The notes below the pieces were generated by a model. The model saw only the letters and a program-made list of their open reading frames with translations. It ran no database searches and was not told where the DNA came from. DNA of 20,297 nucleotides from an uncultured Rhodospirillaceae bacterium (GTDB lineage Bacteria; Pseudomonadota; Alphaproteobacteria; RF32; CAG-239): NCBI GenBank assembly GCA_900320035.1, contig ONQU01000055.1, positions 1 to 20,297 of the forward strand, given 5' to 3'. The position numbers and the translations under genes are program-made. Every line of letters begins with the position of its first letter. The stretch's first letter is position 1. Of this stretch, positions 1 through 6,746 are shown piece after piece.

Positions 1-2
1 AT

Positions 3-128
3 GAGTTTGCTTATCCTAAAGACGGTTTTCGCCGTATGTTTAAAAGCTGGCCGTGGTTTGTCGGAATCGCTATCATCGCTTACTTCTTCTGCGATGCCTA
101 TATGCCGTGGCTGTTCGAAGTACAGTAA
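3..128 (+). CDS. C-terminal fragment of a membrane protein (gene cut by the window edge)
   Basis: The reading frame is open from the left edge and ends at TAA 126-128, giving 41 C-terminal residues. The stretch WPWFVGIAIIAYFFCDAYMPW is rich in Trp, Phe, Ile and Tyr and would form one last membrane helix with a short acidic tail (FEVQ). A basic loop (KDGFRRMFKS) precedes it, suggesting a cytoplasmic side followed by a membrane crossing. The frame stops just before a strong terminator, as expected for a real gene end. Too little is visible to name a family; an integral membrane transporter or enzyme is likely. Confidence 0.5.
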   Translation, partial: EFAYPKDGFRRMFKSWPWFVGIAIIAYFFCDAYMPWLFEVQ

Positions 129-142
129 ATGATCTGATTTAA

Positions 143-183
143 AAAAACACCGCTTGAAGTTAATAGCCTCAAGCGGTGTTTTT
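143..183. terminator. Bidirectional intrinsic terminator
   Basis: A perfect 15-bp stem (143-157 with 169-183) contains the GC-rich core ACACCGCTTGA, an 11-base loop, and A/T runs on both outer flanks, so each strand shows a stem followed by U residues. It lies between the end of the plus-strand gene (128) and the end of the minus-strand gene (191), so it probably terminates both converging transcripts. Confidence 0.85.
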
Positions 184-190
184 CATAGTT

Positions 191-529
191 TCATTCTGTT
201 GTCCGTTCAGCCTGAATTTCATCAATCAGGGTATTCATCTCTTTTTGCTGTCGGCGTAGCAGTTCTTCATAGTTCAAACGTTCTCGTTGCACGCTACGGT
301 AACAATAGCCCAACCCACCCAGACAATTTAATGTTAGGATGCCGATAATCAGCATAAACCAACGATCTGCCGTATTTAACTTCGGGTCAGTCAGAAAAAC
401 CAACCCGATGCAACATAAGCAAATAATGGAACATGCCAACATCGCATAAAACTGATTTTTCAGTTTTCTTTCCGAACGCAGGAGATAATTTCTAAAATCC
501 TGGTCGGTAAAATAAGCCGTTTTTTCCAT
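191..529 (-). CDS. Small two-helix membrane protein with charged C-terminal helix, unknown function
   Basis: The 112-residue product has a charged N-terminus, then two hydrophobic segments (about residues 29-47 and 57-76) separated by a short polar loop (TDPKLNTADRW). It ends in a highly charged, probably coiled-coil tail (about 78-110, rich in Glu, Arg and Gln). No family is recognised. It stands alone: a minus-strand promoter lies just upstream and a strong terminator just downstream. There is no clear SD site before the ATG; the upstream bases are almost all A/T. The length, single-gene transcription unit and convincing helices support a real gene, but only an inner-membrane location can be proposed. 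Confidence 0.6.
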   Translation of the reverse strand: MEKTAYFTDQDFRNYLLRSERKLKNQFYAMLACSIICLCCIGLVFLTDPKLNTADRWFMLIIGILTLNCLGGLGYCYRSVQRERLNYEELLRRQQKEMNTLIDEIQAERTTE

Positions 530-568
530 AATGATAAAAATTTATAAATTATACAATTTCTGCGTTAG

Positions 569-596
569 ATTATAGCAGCAAAACATATAAAGTCAA
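569..596 (-). promoter_or_regulatory. Sigma-70-type promoter for the 191-529 gene
   Basis: On the minus strand TTGACT (596-591) is followed by a 16-base spacer and a perfect TATAAT (574-569). Transcription would start near 562 and give a leader of about 30 bases. A second TATAAT (553-548) lies closer to the gene but has no good -35 partner. Confidence 0.6.
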
Positions 597-610
597 CTTA
601 TTTCTACACA

Positions 611-645
611 TCATAATCGCCACCGCAAAACGGCGGCGATTATGA
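611..645. repeat. Long hairpin downstream of the antiporter gene
   Basis: TCATAATCGCCACCG (611-625) pairs with CGGCGGCGATTATGA (631-645) with a single mismatch and a CAAAA loop. It sits just past the end of the minus-strand antiporter gene. Neither flank has a run of T, so it is not a textbook intrinsic terminator. It may protect the 3' end of the transcript or work with another factor. Confidence 0.5.
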
Positions 646-657
646 GAAGAGTCGCTA

Positions 658-2160
658 CTAAACATGAATAATGCCACGGGCTAAAGCATAGAGCGCAAAC
701 AAGGCCGCTAAAGCCAAAAGCAAAGCAATAATACTTTCACCATTTGTAAATGCCGGTTGTTCGGGTTGACGTTGTTTTTTCGCCCATACAAAAAACGGAA
801 TTCCGATGGCCACGAAAATTAGCGCCATCAATAAATAATTCAAACCGGCGGCATAAATCAGCCACAATGAGTATAAAACGCCCATAATGCCTGAAAATAA
901 TGCTTCCGAACGGCGTACATAGATATTAGCCGGATACTCGCCGTCTTCGCAAATTTTCCACAAATAAGCACAACACGATAAATATGCCGGTAAAACCATA
1001 ACACCGGTAATGCTGAGCATTGTATTCCACGCATTGTCGGAAAAATAGACCACCAACATAAAAATTTGCATTAAAGCACTGGTAATCCAGAGCGAAACCG
1101 ATGGTGCGGCATATTCATTTTCGCGAGCAAATTCTTTCGGAAATGTGCCGTTTACTGCCGCTGCTTCCGGTATTTGTGCCGTAATCATCGTCCAGGCCAG
1201 CCAGCTGGTCAAAACTGAAATCAACAAACCGATATTCATAAACCAAGCCCCCCACTTACCGACCATGACTTCCATAATGCCTGCCGTTGACGGATTGGAA
1301 ACGTTAGCTAATTGAGTCTGATCCATCACACCATACGGTAAAACCGAGAGTAAAACATAAATAATTAAACAGCCTATAAAACCTAAAAATGTGGCTCGTC
1401 CAACGGTTTGTGGTGTTTTGGCATGTTTTGACATCACCACCGCACCTTCAATACCGATGAACGACCATAAGGTTACGAGCATGGTGCTTTTAATTTGAGT
1501 TTGAATATTCCCTAAATCAGCAACAGATTGTTTACCCCAAAAATCAAATTCAAATTCGTTAAGACGGAACATGAACAGAGTGATAACAATAAATAGAATT
1601 AACGGCACAATTTTTGCTATCGTACCGATTAGGTTAATGAATGTGGCTTGTTTGACACCACGTAATACTAAAAAGTTAAACCCCCAAATTAAGAGTGAAC
1701 CACCTAAAATTGCCCATACTGTGTTGCCGCCGGTAAAATATGGCGGAAAAAAGTAGTTGAGAGCATCCATGGTAATAACGGCATAGCCGACATTACCGCA
1801 AATTTGGCAGAGCCAATACGACCAACCGATAATAAAACCGACAAAAGCCCCGAAACCTTCGCGGCTATACATATAAATACCGGCCGTTAAATTTGGTTTG
1901 GCAGAAGATAAAATACGAAACGTATTGGCAATGAAATATACACCGATACCGGTAACGAGCCATGCCAGTAATACGGCACCCACCGATGCACCTTGCGCCA
2001 TATTTTGCGGCAAGCTGTAAATGCCACCACCAATCATTGAACTGACGACAATGCCGGCCAGAGCCCAAACCCCCAGTCCGCCACTATTTCTTTTAGTCGT
2101 AACGCCGGAACCTACAACCGAGGCTACTTTGGAACCGACATTTTTCTGATTTGTTGCCAT
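658..2160 (-). CDS. aaxC: Arginine/agmatine antiporter, APC superfamily (AaxC/ArcD-like)
   Basis: This 500-residue, roughly 12-helix transporter belongs to the basic amino acid/polyamine antiporter family. Helix 1 carries the broken-helix motif SSMIGGGIYSLP (residues 40-51) that contacts the substrate in APC transporters. Helix 6 has W232 and E238 in FIGIEGA, with the same spacing as the substrate Trp and proton-coupling Glu of AdiC. A GAAAGGAA ribosome site precedes the ATG. It lies 76 bases downstream of a pyruvoyl-dependent arginine decarboxylase, the partner of AaxC in Chlamydia, so arginine-in/agmatine-out exchange across the inner membrane is the best assignment. Substrate is inferred from family and neighbour; arginine/ornithine exchange is the main alternative. 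The first 25 residues are an extra soluble tail. Confidence 0.85.
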   Translation of the reverse strand: MATNQKNVGSKVASVVGSGVTTKRNSGGLGVWALAGIVVSSMIGGGIYSLPQNMAQGASVGAVLLAWLVTGIGVYFIANTFRILSSAKPNLTAGIYMYSREGFGAFVGFIIGWSYWLCQICGNVGYAVITMDALNYFFPPYFTGGNTVWAILGGSLLIWGFNFLVLRGVKQATFINLIGTIAKIVPLILFIVITLFMFRLNEFEFDFWGKQSVADLGNIQTQIKSTMLVTLWSFIGIEGAVVMSKHAKTPQTVGRATFLGFIGCLIIYVLLSVLPYGVMDQTQLANVSNPSTAGIMEVMVGKWGAWFMNIGLLISVLTSWLAWTMITAQIPEAAAVNGTFPKEFARENEYAAPSVSLWITSALMQIFMLVVYFSDNAWNTMLSITGVMVLPAYLSCCAYLWKICEDGEYPANIYVRRSEALFSGIMGVLYSLWLIYAAGLNYLLMALIFVAIGIPFFVWAKKQRQPEQPAFTNGESIIALLLALAALFALYALARGIIHV

Positions 2161-2174
2161 AACAAATTCCTTTC

Positions 2175-2216
2175 AAAAAAAAATTAGGGCGGCAGATTTT
2201 TATAAGATATGCCGCC
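2175..2216 (-). terminator. Terminator-like attenuator between aaxB and aaxC
   Basis: In the minus-strand transcript GGCGGCA (2216-2210) pairs with TGCCGCC (2194-2188) around a 15-base A/T-rich loop, followed after CTAA by nine consecutive T (2183-2175). This resembles an intrinsic terminator placed between the two genes. It could lower antiporter expression relative to the decarboxylase. The ribosome site of the antiporter gene begins only a few bases later. Confidence 0.6.
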
Positions 2217-2236
2217 ACTTTACATTACTCTAAATA

Positions 2237-2818
2237 TTAAACATGTACTGGTTCAGCGGTTTCAAAATTCAAAAATCCCAAACAGGTTAAGCAATAACCG
2301 AATTGTTCGGTAATGTTTAAATAATTGTGATACAGTTGGAATTCACTGTGTTTTTCAACGCCACGGATTTCCAACTCATGCTTTAAAGATCGATTAAGCC
2401 ACATTTCAGCATGACCTTGAGCAATTTCATCATTGATGTGGGTGTCAAAATATTCGACATATTCAGCCGCCCAACCGCCAATCAATTCACCGTTTTTATC
2501 TTTACCCCAGCAGACACCAACACCGGTTGCAATAGCCTTATGTTCATCGCGGCTAGCACCATTGCCGGCCATAATAACTTCTAAAACCGCACCATGTTTA
2601 AATTGATTAACCACCCTGTCTACCGGATAAATATGCCCAAATACTTCTTTGGGTAAAACTGAAGTGTATGGCACAACATTAAAATTTTCAATTTTTGCCT
2701 GTAAAAGAGCCGAATCGTAACAAAATGTTTCAAACGGTTGCGGCGGAATACCTTCATTGGCCTGACCGGCACCTTTGGTAATAAATGCTAAAGTCGGATA
2801 GCGAACGCCATAAGTCAT
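2237..2818 (-). CDS. aaxB: Pyruvoyl-dependent arginine decarboxylase, Chlamydia AaxB type
   Basis: The 193-residue product converts arginine to agmatine and CO2. It is recognised by segments I recall almost unchanged from chlamydial AaxB: PPQPFETFCYDSALLQAKIE (25-44), VPYTSVLPKE (49-58), FKHGAVLEVIMAG, IATGVGVCWGKDKNGELIGG and KHSEFQLYHNYLNI. The proenzyme cleaves itself at Thr52-Ser53, and Ser53 becomes the catalytic pyruvoyl group; both residues are present at exactly those positions, and the length is that of the family. AAGGAGA precedes the ATG. It is first in a two-gene unit with the antiporter. The pair consumes cytoplasmic protons and exports agmatine, so acid resistance or arginine scavenging is the likely role. 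No convincing promoter was found upstream on its strand. Confidence 0.93.
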   Translation of the reverse strand: MTYGVRYPTLAFITKGAGQANEGIPPQPFETFCYDSALLQAKIENFNVVPYTSVLPKEVFGHIYPVDRVVNQFKHGAVLEVIMAGNGASRDEHKAIATGVGVCWGKDKNGELIGGWAAEYVEYFDTHINDEIAQGHAEMWLNRSLKHELEIRGVEKHSEFQLYHNYLNITEQFGYCLTCLGFLNFETAEPVHV

Positions 2819-2949
2819 CTTTTTTTCTCCTTAAAAATTTAACACACTTGTTCGCCTTTTAGATATGTCGTCATAGGCAGATTTAAATATAACTTTAGGC
2901 TTAAAATGTCTGATTGGAGAAAAGTCGGTTAAATGCTCACGAGAAGCTG

Positions 2950-2978
2950 TTGACAATTTGCCGGCAGTGAATTAGTAT
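2950..2978 (+). promoter_or_regulatory. Promoter of tRNA-Arg
   Basis: A consensus TTGACA (2950-2955), a 17-base spacer and TAGTAT (2973-2978) place the transcription start about 20 bases before the mature tRNA. Confidence 0.7.
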
Positions 2979-3003
2979 CAACCTTGATGAAAAAAAATAT
3001 GAT

Positions 3004-3080
3004 GCAGGCGTAGCTCATTAGGATAGAGCGACTTCCTCCTAAGAAGTAGGCAGGCGGTTCGAATCCGCCCGCTTGCACCA
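3004..3080 (+). tRNA. tRNA-Arg, anticodon CCT
   Basis: A complete 77-base cloverleaf is visible. The acceptor stem is GCAGGCG with CGCTTGC (one G-T pair), the D stem GCTC/GAGC, the anticodon stem ACTTC/GAAGT, and the anticodon loop CTCCTAA gives CCT, reading AGG. The T arm is GGCGG-TTCGAAT-CCGCC. The terminal CCA is encoded. It has its own promoter and a weak hairpin behind it. Confidence 0.96.
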
Positions 3081-3083
3081 TTT

Positions 3084-3110
3084 TTAAGGCCTTGTTTTTC
3101 AAGGCTTTAA
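3084..3110 (+). terminator. Hairpin downstream of tRNA-Arg, weak terminator
   Basis: TTAAGGCCTTG (3084-3094) pairs with CAAGGCTTTAA (3100-3110) over 11 bp with one G-T pair and a TTTTT loop. No T run follows the stem, so termination would be weak or need another factor. The same hairpin lies past the end of the minus-strand cobB gene. Confidence 0.4.
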
Positions 3111-3139
3111 GTGATTAATCGTTGCAAAACTCAGAAAAA

Positions 3140-3844
3140 TTAAGCCAGTAATTCATCAACCAGTTGCGGTAGGGTGCTGCCGGCCGGTCCTAAAATATGG
3201 CGGTCAAACAAATAGTTATTGGAGGTTTGTTCCATATTTAATTCAACTGTATCCGCTCCGCTGAATTTGGCAATTTGCACAAAACCGGCCGCCGGATATA
3301 CCACCCCTGATGTACCAACGGAAATAAATAAATCACACTTGGGTAGTAATTCATCAACTTTATCCATATAGAGCAGATTTTCCCCGAAAAACACAATGTT
3401 TGGTTTAAGCATACCGGCAATTTGGCATTGCGGGCATTTATCTTCCGAACTGACATCGCTCCAAGTTTCATACACATGACCGCAATTAAGGCAAACAATT
3501 TGGTTGATTTGACCATGAATATGCCAAACATTTTGATTGTTTGCTTTTTCATGTAAAGTATCAATATTTTGTGTTATAATATTGATTTTACTGCAATAAT
3601 TGTTTTGTAACTTTGTAATTGCTAGATGTGCCGGATTTGGTTTGGCGGCCATTAGCTCCGGTCGCATTTGATTATAAAAATCGTGCACATAGTCCGGATT
3701 ACGTTCAAAAGCTTCAATTGTGGCCACATCTTCCACACGGTGGTTGTTCCATAAACCATCGGCGCTGCGAAAAGTTGCCAAACCCGACTCTGCCGATATA
3801 CCGGCACCGGTTAAAATGACGATGTTACGGTAAACCTTAGCCAT
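3140..3844 (-). CDS. cobB: Sirtuin-type NAD-dependent protein deacylase (CobB family)
   Basis: The 234-residue protein removes acyl groups from lysines using NAD+. NAD-binding motifs are GAGISAESGLATFR (13-26) and TQNIDTLHEKA (91-101). The catalytic histidine is H110 in HIHG. Four zinc cysteines, C118, C121, C137 and C140, form the small zinc module; GTSG (177-180) completes the Rossmann part. The acyl-pocket motif usual for SIRT5/CobB desuccinylases is Tyr-x-x-Arg. Here the segment reads FYNQMRPEL: Tyr57 is kept but Met60 takes the usual Arg position and Arg61 lies one further, so acyl preference may differ. The ATG overlaps the end of murG by 8 bases, indicating translational coupling in the rmuC-murG-cobB operon. 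Confidence 0.92.
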   Translation of the reverse strand: MAKVYRNIVILTGAGISAESGLATFRSADGLWNNHRVEDVATIEAFERNPDYVHDFYNQMRPELMAAKPNPAHLAITKLQNNYCSKINIITQNIDTLHEKANNQNVWHIHGQINQIVCLNCGHVYETWSDVSSEDKCPQCQIAGMLKPNIVFFGENLLYMDKVDELLPKCDLFISVGTSGVVYPAAGFVQIAKFSGADTVELNMEQTSNNYLFDRHILGPAGSTLPQLVDELLA

Positions 3845-4910
3845 TGATAATTGTCGTAAAGAGCTTTTGGCATGTTGTTTGTTTCATTTCGGCCTTTTGC
3901 ATAGCCGTTTTCATCGCGGCACTTGCCTTATAGGTTTCGCCAATTTTCTGCAAGAACAAGTTTGCATCGGCAAGTTCCTCATCTTTAAGCACTTTCGCAA
4001 AACCATGTTGCGCGAAATCATCAGCATTCAGGGCTTGTTCACCACGGCTTGAATCGGTCGGTAAAGGTATAAGCAACATCGGCTTATGTAAGCTCAAAAA
4101 TTCAAAAATTGCATTGGAACCGGAGCGCGAAATAACCACATCGGCCAAAGCCAACAAGTCCTTAAATTCGGCATCGACAAACTCAAATTGCTTATAGCCA
4201 ATATGTTCGGCTTGATCTGTTTGTCCTTTGCCGCAGATGTGGATAATTTGATATTGTGCTAGCAAATCATTCAAATTGTTGCGTACCGCGTTGTTAATAC
4301 TTTTTGCCCCTAAAGAGCCACCGACAAACATAATAACCGGTTTATCGCCGTTAAATTGGCACATTGCACGAGCTTTTTCGGCATCACCGTTATTCAAACG
4401 GTCGGAAAGAACTGGACCGATATATTTGACTTTAGACTGAAAACTCGGCGTTACATATTTATATGTATCGGCAAAGGTGGTGAAAAAGGTATTAACAAAC
4501 GGCAGTGACATCTTATTGGCCAGCCCCGGTGTCACATCAGATTCGTGCATGAAAATTCTGCGGCAACGATTCAAATAGCCGGCCACTACCACCGGAAAAG
4601 ATACAAAACCGCCTTTAGAAAAAATAATATCCGGTTTTTCGCGCGCAATAATACGGCAAGCCTGCCAAATTCCGACTGGAACACGTAAGGCATCTATGAT
4701 ATTTTCTTTTGACAGATAGCGTCGTAACTTTCCGGTTTCAATGGCGTGATAACGTACACCGGCAATTTTGTGCACCAGTTCTTTTTCGATACCGGTTTTA
4801 GAGCCGATATAAACCACTTGCCAACCATTTTGGATAAAATATGGGATTAAATTCAAGTTCAAGGTCACATGGCCACCGGAACCACCGCCGGTAAAAATTA
4901 TTTTTTTCAT
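3837..4910 (-). CDS. murG: MurG-type UDP-GlcNAc:muramyl-pentapeptide-lipid GlcNAc transferase, Bacillus-like form
   Basis: This 357-residue GT-B transferase adds GlcNAc to lipid I to make lipid II on the inner face of the membrane. It has the N-terminal glycine loop GGGSGGHV (8-15), the second loop GGSLGA (197-202), SRSGSNAIFE (261-270) with the UDP-ribose glutamate E270, and RGEQALNA (289-296) for sugar contacts. Segments GKLRRYLS, IFSKGGFVSFPVVV, HESDVTPGLANK and the C-terminal half read like the MurG of Bacillus and relatives rather than the proteobacterial form. The usual HVxPN is HVTLN here. The gene is not in a division/cell-wall cluster but lies one base after rmuC and overlaps cobB by 8 bases. 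It may be the only MurG or a second, acquired copy; the window cannot tell. Confidence 0.88.
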   Translation of the reverse strand: MKKIIFTGGGSGGHVTLNLNLIPYFIQNGWQVVYIGSKTGIEKELVHKIAGVRYHAIETGKLRRYLSKENIIDALRVPVGIWQACRIIAREKPDIIFSKGGFVSFPVVVAGYLNRCRRIFMHESDVTPGLANKMSLPFVNTFFTTFADTYKYVTPSFQSKVKYIGPVLSDRLNNGDAEKARAMCQFNGDKPVIMFVGGSLGAKSINNAVRNNLNDLLAQYQIIHICGKGQTDQAEHIGYKQFEFVDAEFKDLLALADVVISRSGSNAIFEFLSLHKPMLLIPLPTDSSRGEQALNADDFAQHGFAKVLKDEELADANLFLQKIGETYKASAAMKTAMQKAEMKQTTCQKLFTTIING

Positions 4911-4911
4911 T

Positions 4912-6252
4912 TTACGATACCTTTTCTGTTATATTATCATTATTTTCAAGCAATACATCAGCGCCGTCTTCATATTCCAAGTTAATCACTTTATTGGTTT
5001 GTGCACCATATTCTTTCAGCTTATTAGCGATTGAAATGGCGTTTCCTTTGCCAGTAGTTAACTTCGCCAGAGCAGCATCATAATTTTGCCGCGCGGTACT
5101 TAGAGCTTTATCCACTCTAAGCATATCTTCGCCGAAATTAGTTAATTTATCATAAAGCGCCCCGCCCAAACGCGCAATTTCCTGCACGTGTTTATTGCGA
5201 TTTTCAAGTTGCCATAGATTTTCGACCGTACGCAAAATCGGTAACAAAGACGAAGGTGTTGTCAGTGCAATATTCTTTTTGTAGGCATAATCATATAATG
5301 TCGGTTCTTTTTTGATAGCCTCAACAAAGGCACTTTCTATTGGAATAAAAATCACCACATAGTCTAAAGATTCTTCTTTAAGCAGTTTTTGATATTCTTT
5401 AGCCGATAATTCATCAATATGATTTTTGATACATTGAATATGTTTTTGTAATGCTGTTATTTTCTGTGTTTCATCTTCAGCGTTGATATAGCTGACATAA
5501 TCATTCATCGAAACTTTGGAATCGATAATCACACTGCGTTTATTTGGCAATTTCACCACCACATCAGGACGCATATTTTGCCGCTCGTCGGTTTTGAAAT
5601 TTTCTTGCGTATAATAGTCAATGTCTTTTTGCAAACCGGCCACTTCCAACAAACGATAAAGCTCAATTTCGCCCCAATCTCCCTGCATTTTTTTACTGCC
5701 GCGCAGAGCGTTGGTTAAATTTTGGGCATCTTGACTTAAAGCTTGGTTGAGATTAAGTAAATTTTTGAATTGTTCATCGAAACTTGATTTATTTTTAATA
5801 TTTTCGGTATTGGCGCGTTGCACTTCATCTTTGAATGATTGCAATTGTTCTTTAAACGGGTTCAAAAGCGCTGTTAACATATTGGTTTGATTGGTATTCA
5901 TCTGCTGTGATTGCTGGCGCAAAATTTCACCGGAAATATCACGGAACTTAAGCGCCATTTCATTTTTGCTTTGCTCAATATAGGCAATTTTTTCTTCCGT
6001 GTAGCGATGCAAATTTTTGATTTCGGTGGTAAGACGTGTATTTTCAGCAGTTAGACCACTATTCACCTCGATCAGTTGTAGATTGCGCGTATTTAAGTCG
6101 TTCAGTTGTTGTTGATAGCTTTGCAGCAGCAGCTTTTTATGGGCATTTCTAACGATTAAAACAAGGCACAAAACCAGCAACAAGACCATTGTGGCAACAA
6201 TACCGACGGTACCGTATAAAAACATCGGGGTATGAATAATTTGCGCAAACAT
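4912..6252 (-). CDS. rmuC: RmuC-family DNA recombination protein
   Basis: The 446-residue protein has an N-terminal membrane anchor (about 10-34), a long Gln/Asn/Lys-rich coiled coil (about 40-185), then the RmuC nuclease-like domain with GDWGE (191-195), RPDVVVKLP (228-236) and IDSK (243-246), matching the family's PD-(D/E)XK-like core. RmuC limits inversions at short inverted repeats; its exact biochemistry is unsettled. The ATG at 6252 is chosen because AGGA lies just before it; a TTG at 6264 in the same frame would add four residues but falls on that ribosome site. It is first in a three-gene operon, with murG starting one base after its stop. Confidence 0.92.
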   Translation of the reverse strand: MFAQIIHTPMFLYGTVGIVATMVLLLVLCLVLIVRNAHKKLLLQSYQQQLNDLNTRNLQLIEVNSGLTAENTRLTTEIKNLHRYTEEKIAYIEQSKNEMALKFRDISGEILRQQSQQMNTNQTNMLTALLNPFKEQLQSFKDEVQRANTENIKNKSSFDEQFKNLLNLNQALSQDAQNLTNALRGSKKMQGDWGEIELYRLLEVAGLQKDIDYYTQENFKTDERQNMRPDVVVKLPNKRSVIIDSKVSMNDYVSYINAEDETQKITALQKHIQCIKNHIDELSAKEYQKLLKEESLDYVVIFIPIESAFVEAIKKEPTLYDYAYKKNIALTTPSSLLPILRTVENLWQLENRNKHVQEIARLGGALYDKLTNFGEDMLRVDKALSTARQNYDAALAKLTTGKGNAISIANKLKEYGAQTNKVINLEYEDGADVLLENNDNITEKVS

Positions 6253-6281
6253 TTTTTTCCTCAAATATATATAACGCGCTT

Positions 6282-6309
6282 ATGATAGCACAAAATTATG
6301 ATAGTGCAA
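6282..6309 (-). promoter_or_regulatory. Possible promoter of the rmuC-murG-cobB operon
   Basis: On the minus strand TTGCAC (6309-6304), a 16-base spacer and TATCAT (6287-6282) give a fair sigma-70 match about 30 bases before the rmuC start. The area also holds a direct repeat, TTATGATAG at 6280-6288 and 6297-6305, which could be a regulator site. Confidence 0.4.
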
Positions 6310-6466
6310 TAATGACCGACAAATTATTAACCTAAATAATTAAATAAGGTCATTATTTTTGATTTATAAAATCGGAGATGTGGCAAAAATATTTTTCTTA
6401 TGTTTAAATAAGAAAAGAAGAATTTTAAAATGGTATTTAAGTGTTTGATTGTACAATGAAAAGTGC

Positions 6467-6490
6467 AAAATGTTTCACGTGAAACATTTT
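6467..6490. other. parS: parS-type ParB-binding site
   Basis: TGTTTCACGTGAAACA (6471-6486) is the full 16-base parS consensus, and the symmetry extends to a perfect 24-base palindrome with AAAA and TTTT flanks. ParB/Spo0J binds such sites near replication origins to organise chromosome segregation. It lies in a noncoding gap between rmuC and a small RNA gene, as expected for a functional site. Apart from this, the possible rmuC promoter and the RNA promoter, 6253-6531 shows only AT-rich sequence. Confidence 0.85.
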
Positions 6491-6531
6491 ATGAAATAGC
6501 GGCTAATGCGTATAACAAAATGATTTTTTGC

Positions 6532-6559
6532 TTGCAATTTTTGTAGCATGTTTTAATAT
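6532..6559 (+). promoter_or_regulatory. Promoter of the structured RNA
   Basis: TTGCAA (6532-6537), a 16-base spacer and TAATAT (6554-6559) fit a sigma-70 promoter. Transcription would begin near 6565, exactly where the first stable hairpin of the RNA begins. Confidence 0.5.
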
Positions 6560-6562
6560 ATA

Positions 6563-6716
6563 GGCGTCGGTGAGAGTTTCACCGGCGGAGTATCCTAACT
6601 CCACATACTGAAAGACTCCTTATTAAGGGGAGGCAGTGGAATACATTGAATACACTGCACTGGTAGTATGACAGTTAGGAACTCCCCTTGCTTTGTTTAA
6701 AGCAAGGTTTTTGTTT
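6563..6716 (+). ncRNA. Structured RNA of unknown family, small RNA or cis-acting leader
   Basis: About 150 bases between a promoter and an intrinsic terminator fold well by eye. A 5' hairpin pairs 6565-6573 with 6579-6587. A 13-bp closing stem with one bulged A pairs 6587-6600 with 6673-6685. Inside it CATACT (6604-6609) pairs with AGTATG (6665-6670), enclosing two hairpins, 6616-6621/6625-6630 and GCAGTG/CACTGC (6633-6638/6653-6658). AAGGGGAG (6625-6632) can instead pair perfectly with CTCCCCTT (6682-6689), which would break both the closing stem and the terminator. It does not match the riboswitch, SRP or tmRNA signatures I know; a divergent 6S RNA or a new leader for the HTH gene at 6747 remain possible. 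Confidence 0.6.
6686..6716 (+). terminator. Intrinsic terminator of the structured RNA
   Basis: CCTTGCTTT (6686-6694) pairs perfectly with AAAGCAAGG (6699-6707) around GTTT, followed by TTTTTGTTTT (6708 onward). It stands about 30 bases before the start of the small HTH gene, so it ends a small RNA or works as an attenuator. Confidence 0.85.
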
Positions 6717-6746
6717 TAAATGTTAACAAAAGTGGAGTTCTGGAAA

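Noticed and set aside
6563..6716. Assignment of the structured RNA to FMN, cobalamin, fluoride or SRP RNA families
   Set aside because: Short stretches such as ACCGGCGG recall the FMN element, but the order and the remaining conserved boxes do not fit any of these.
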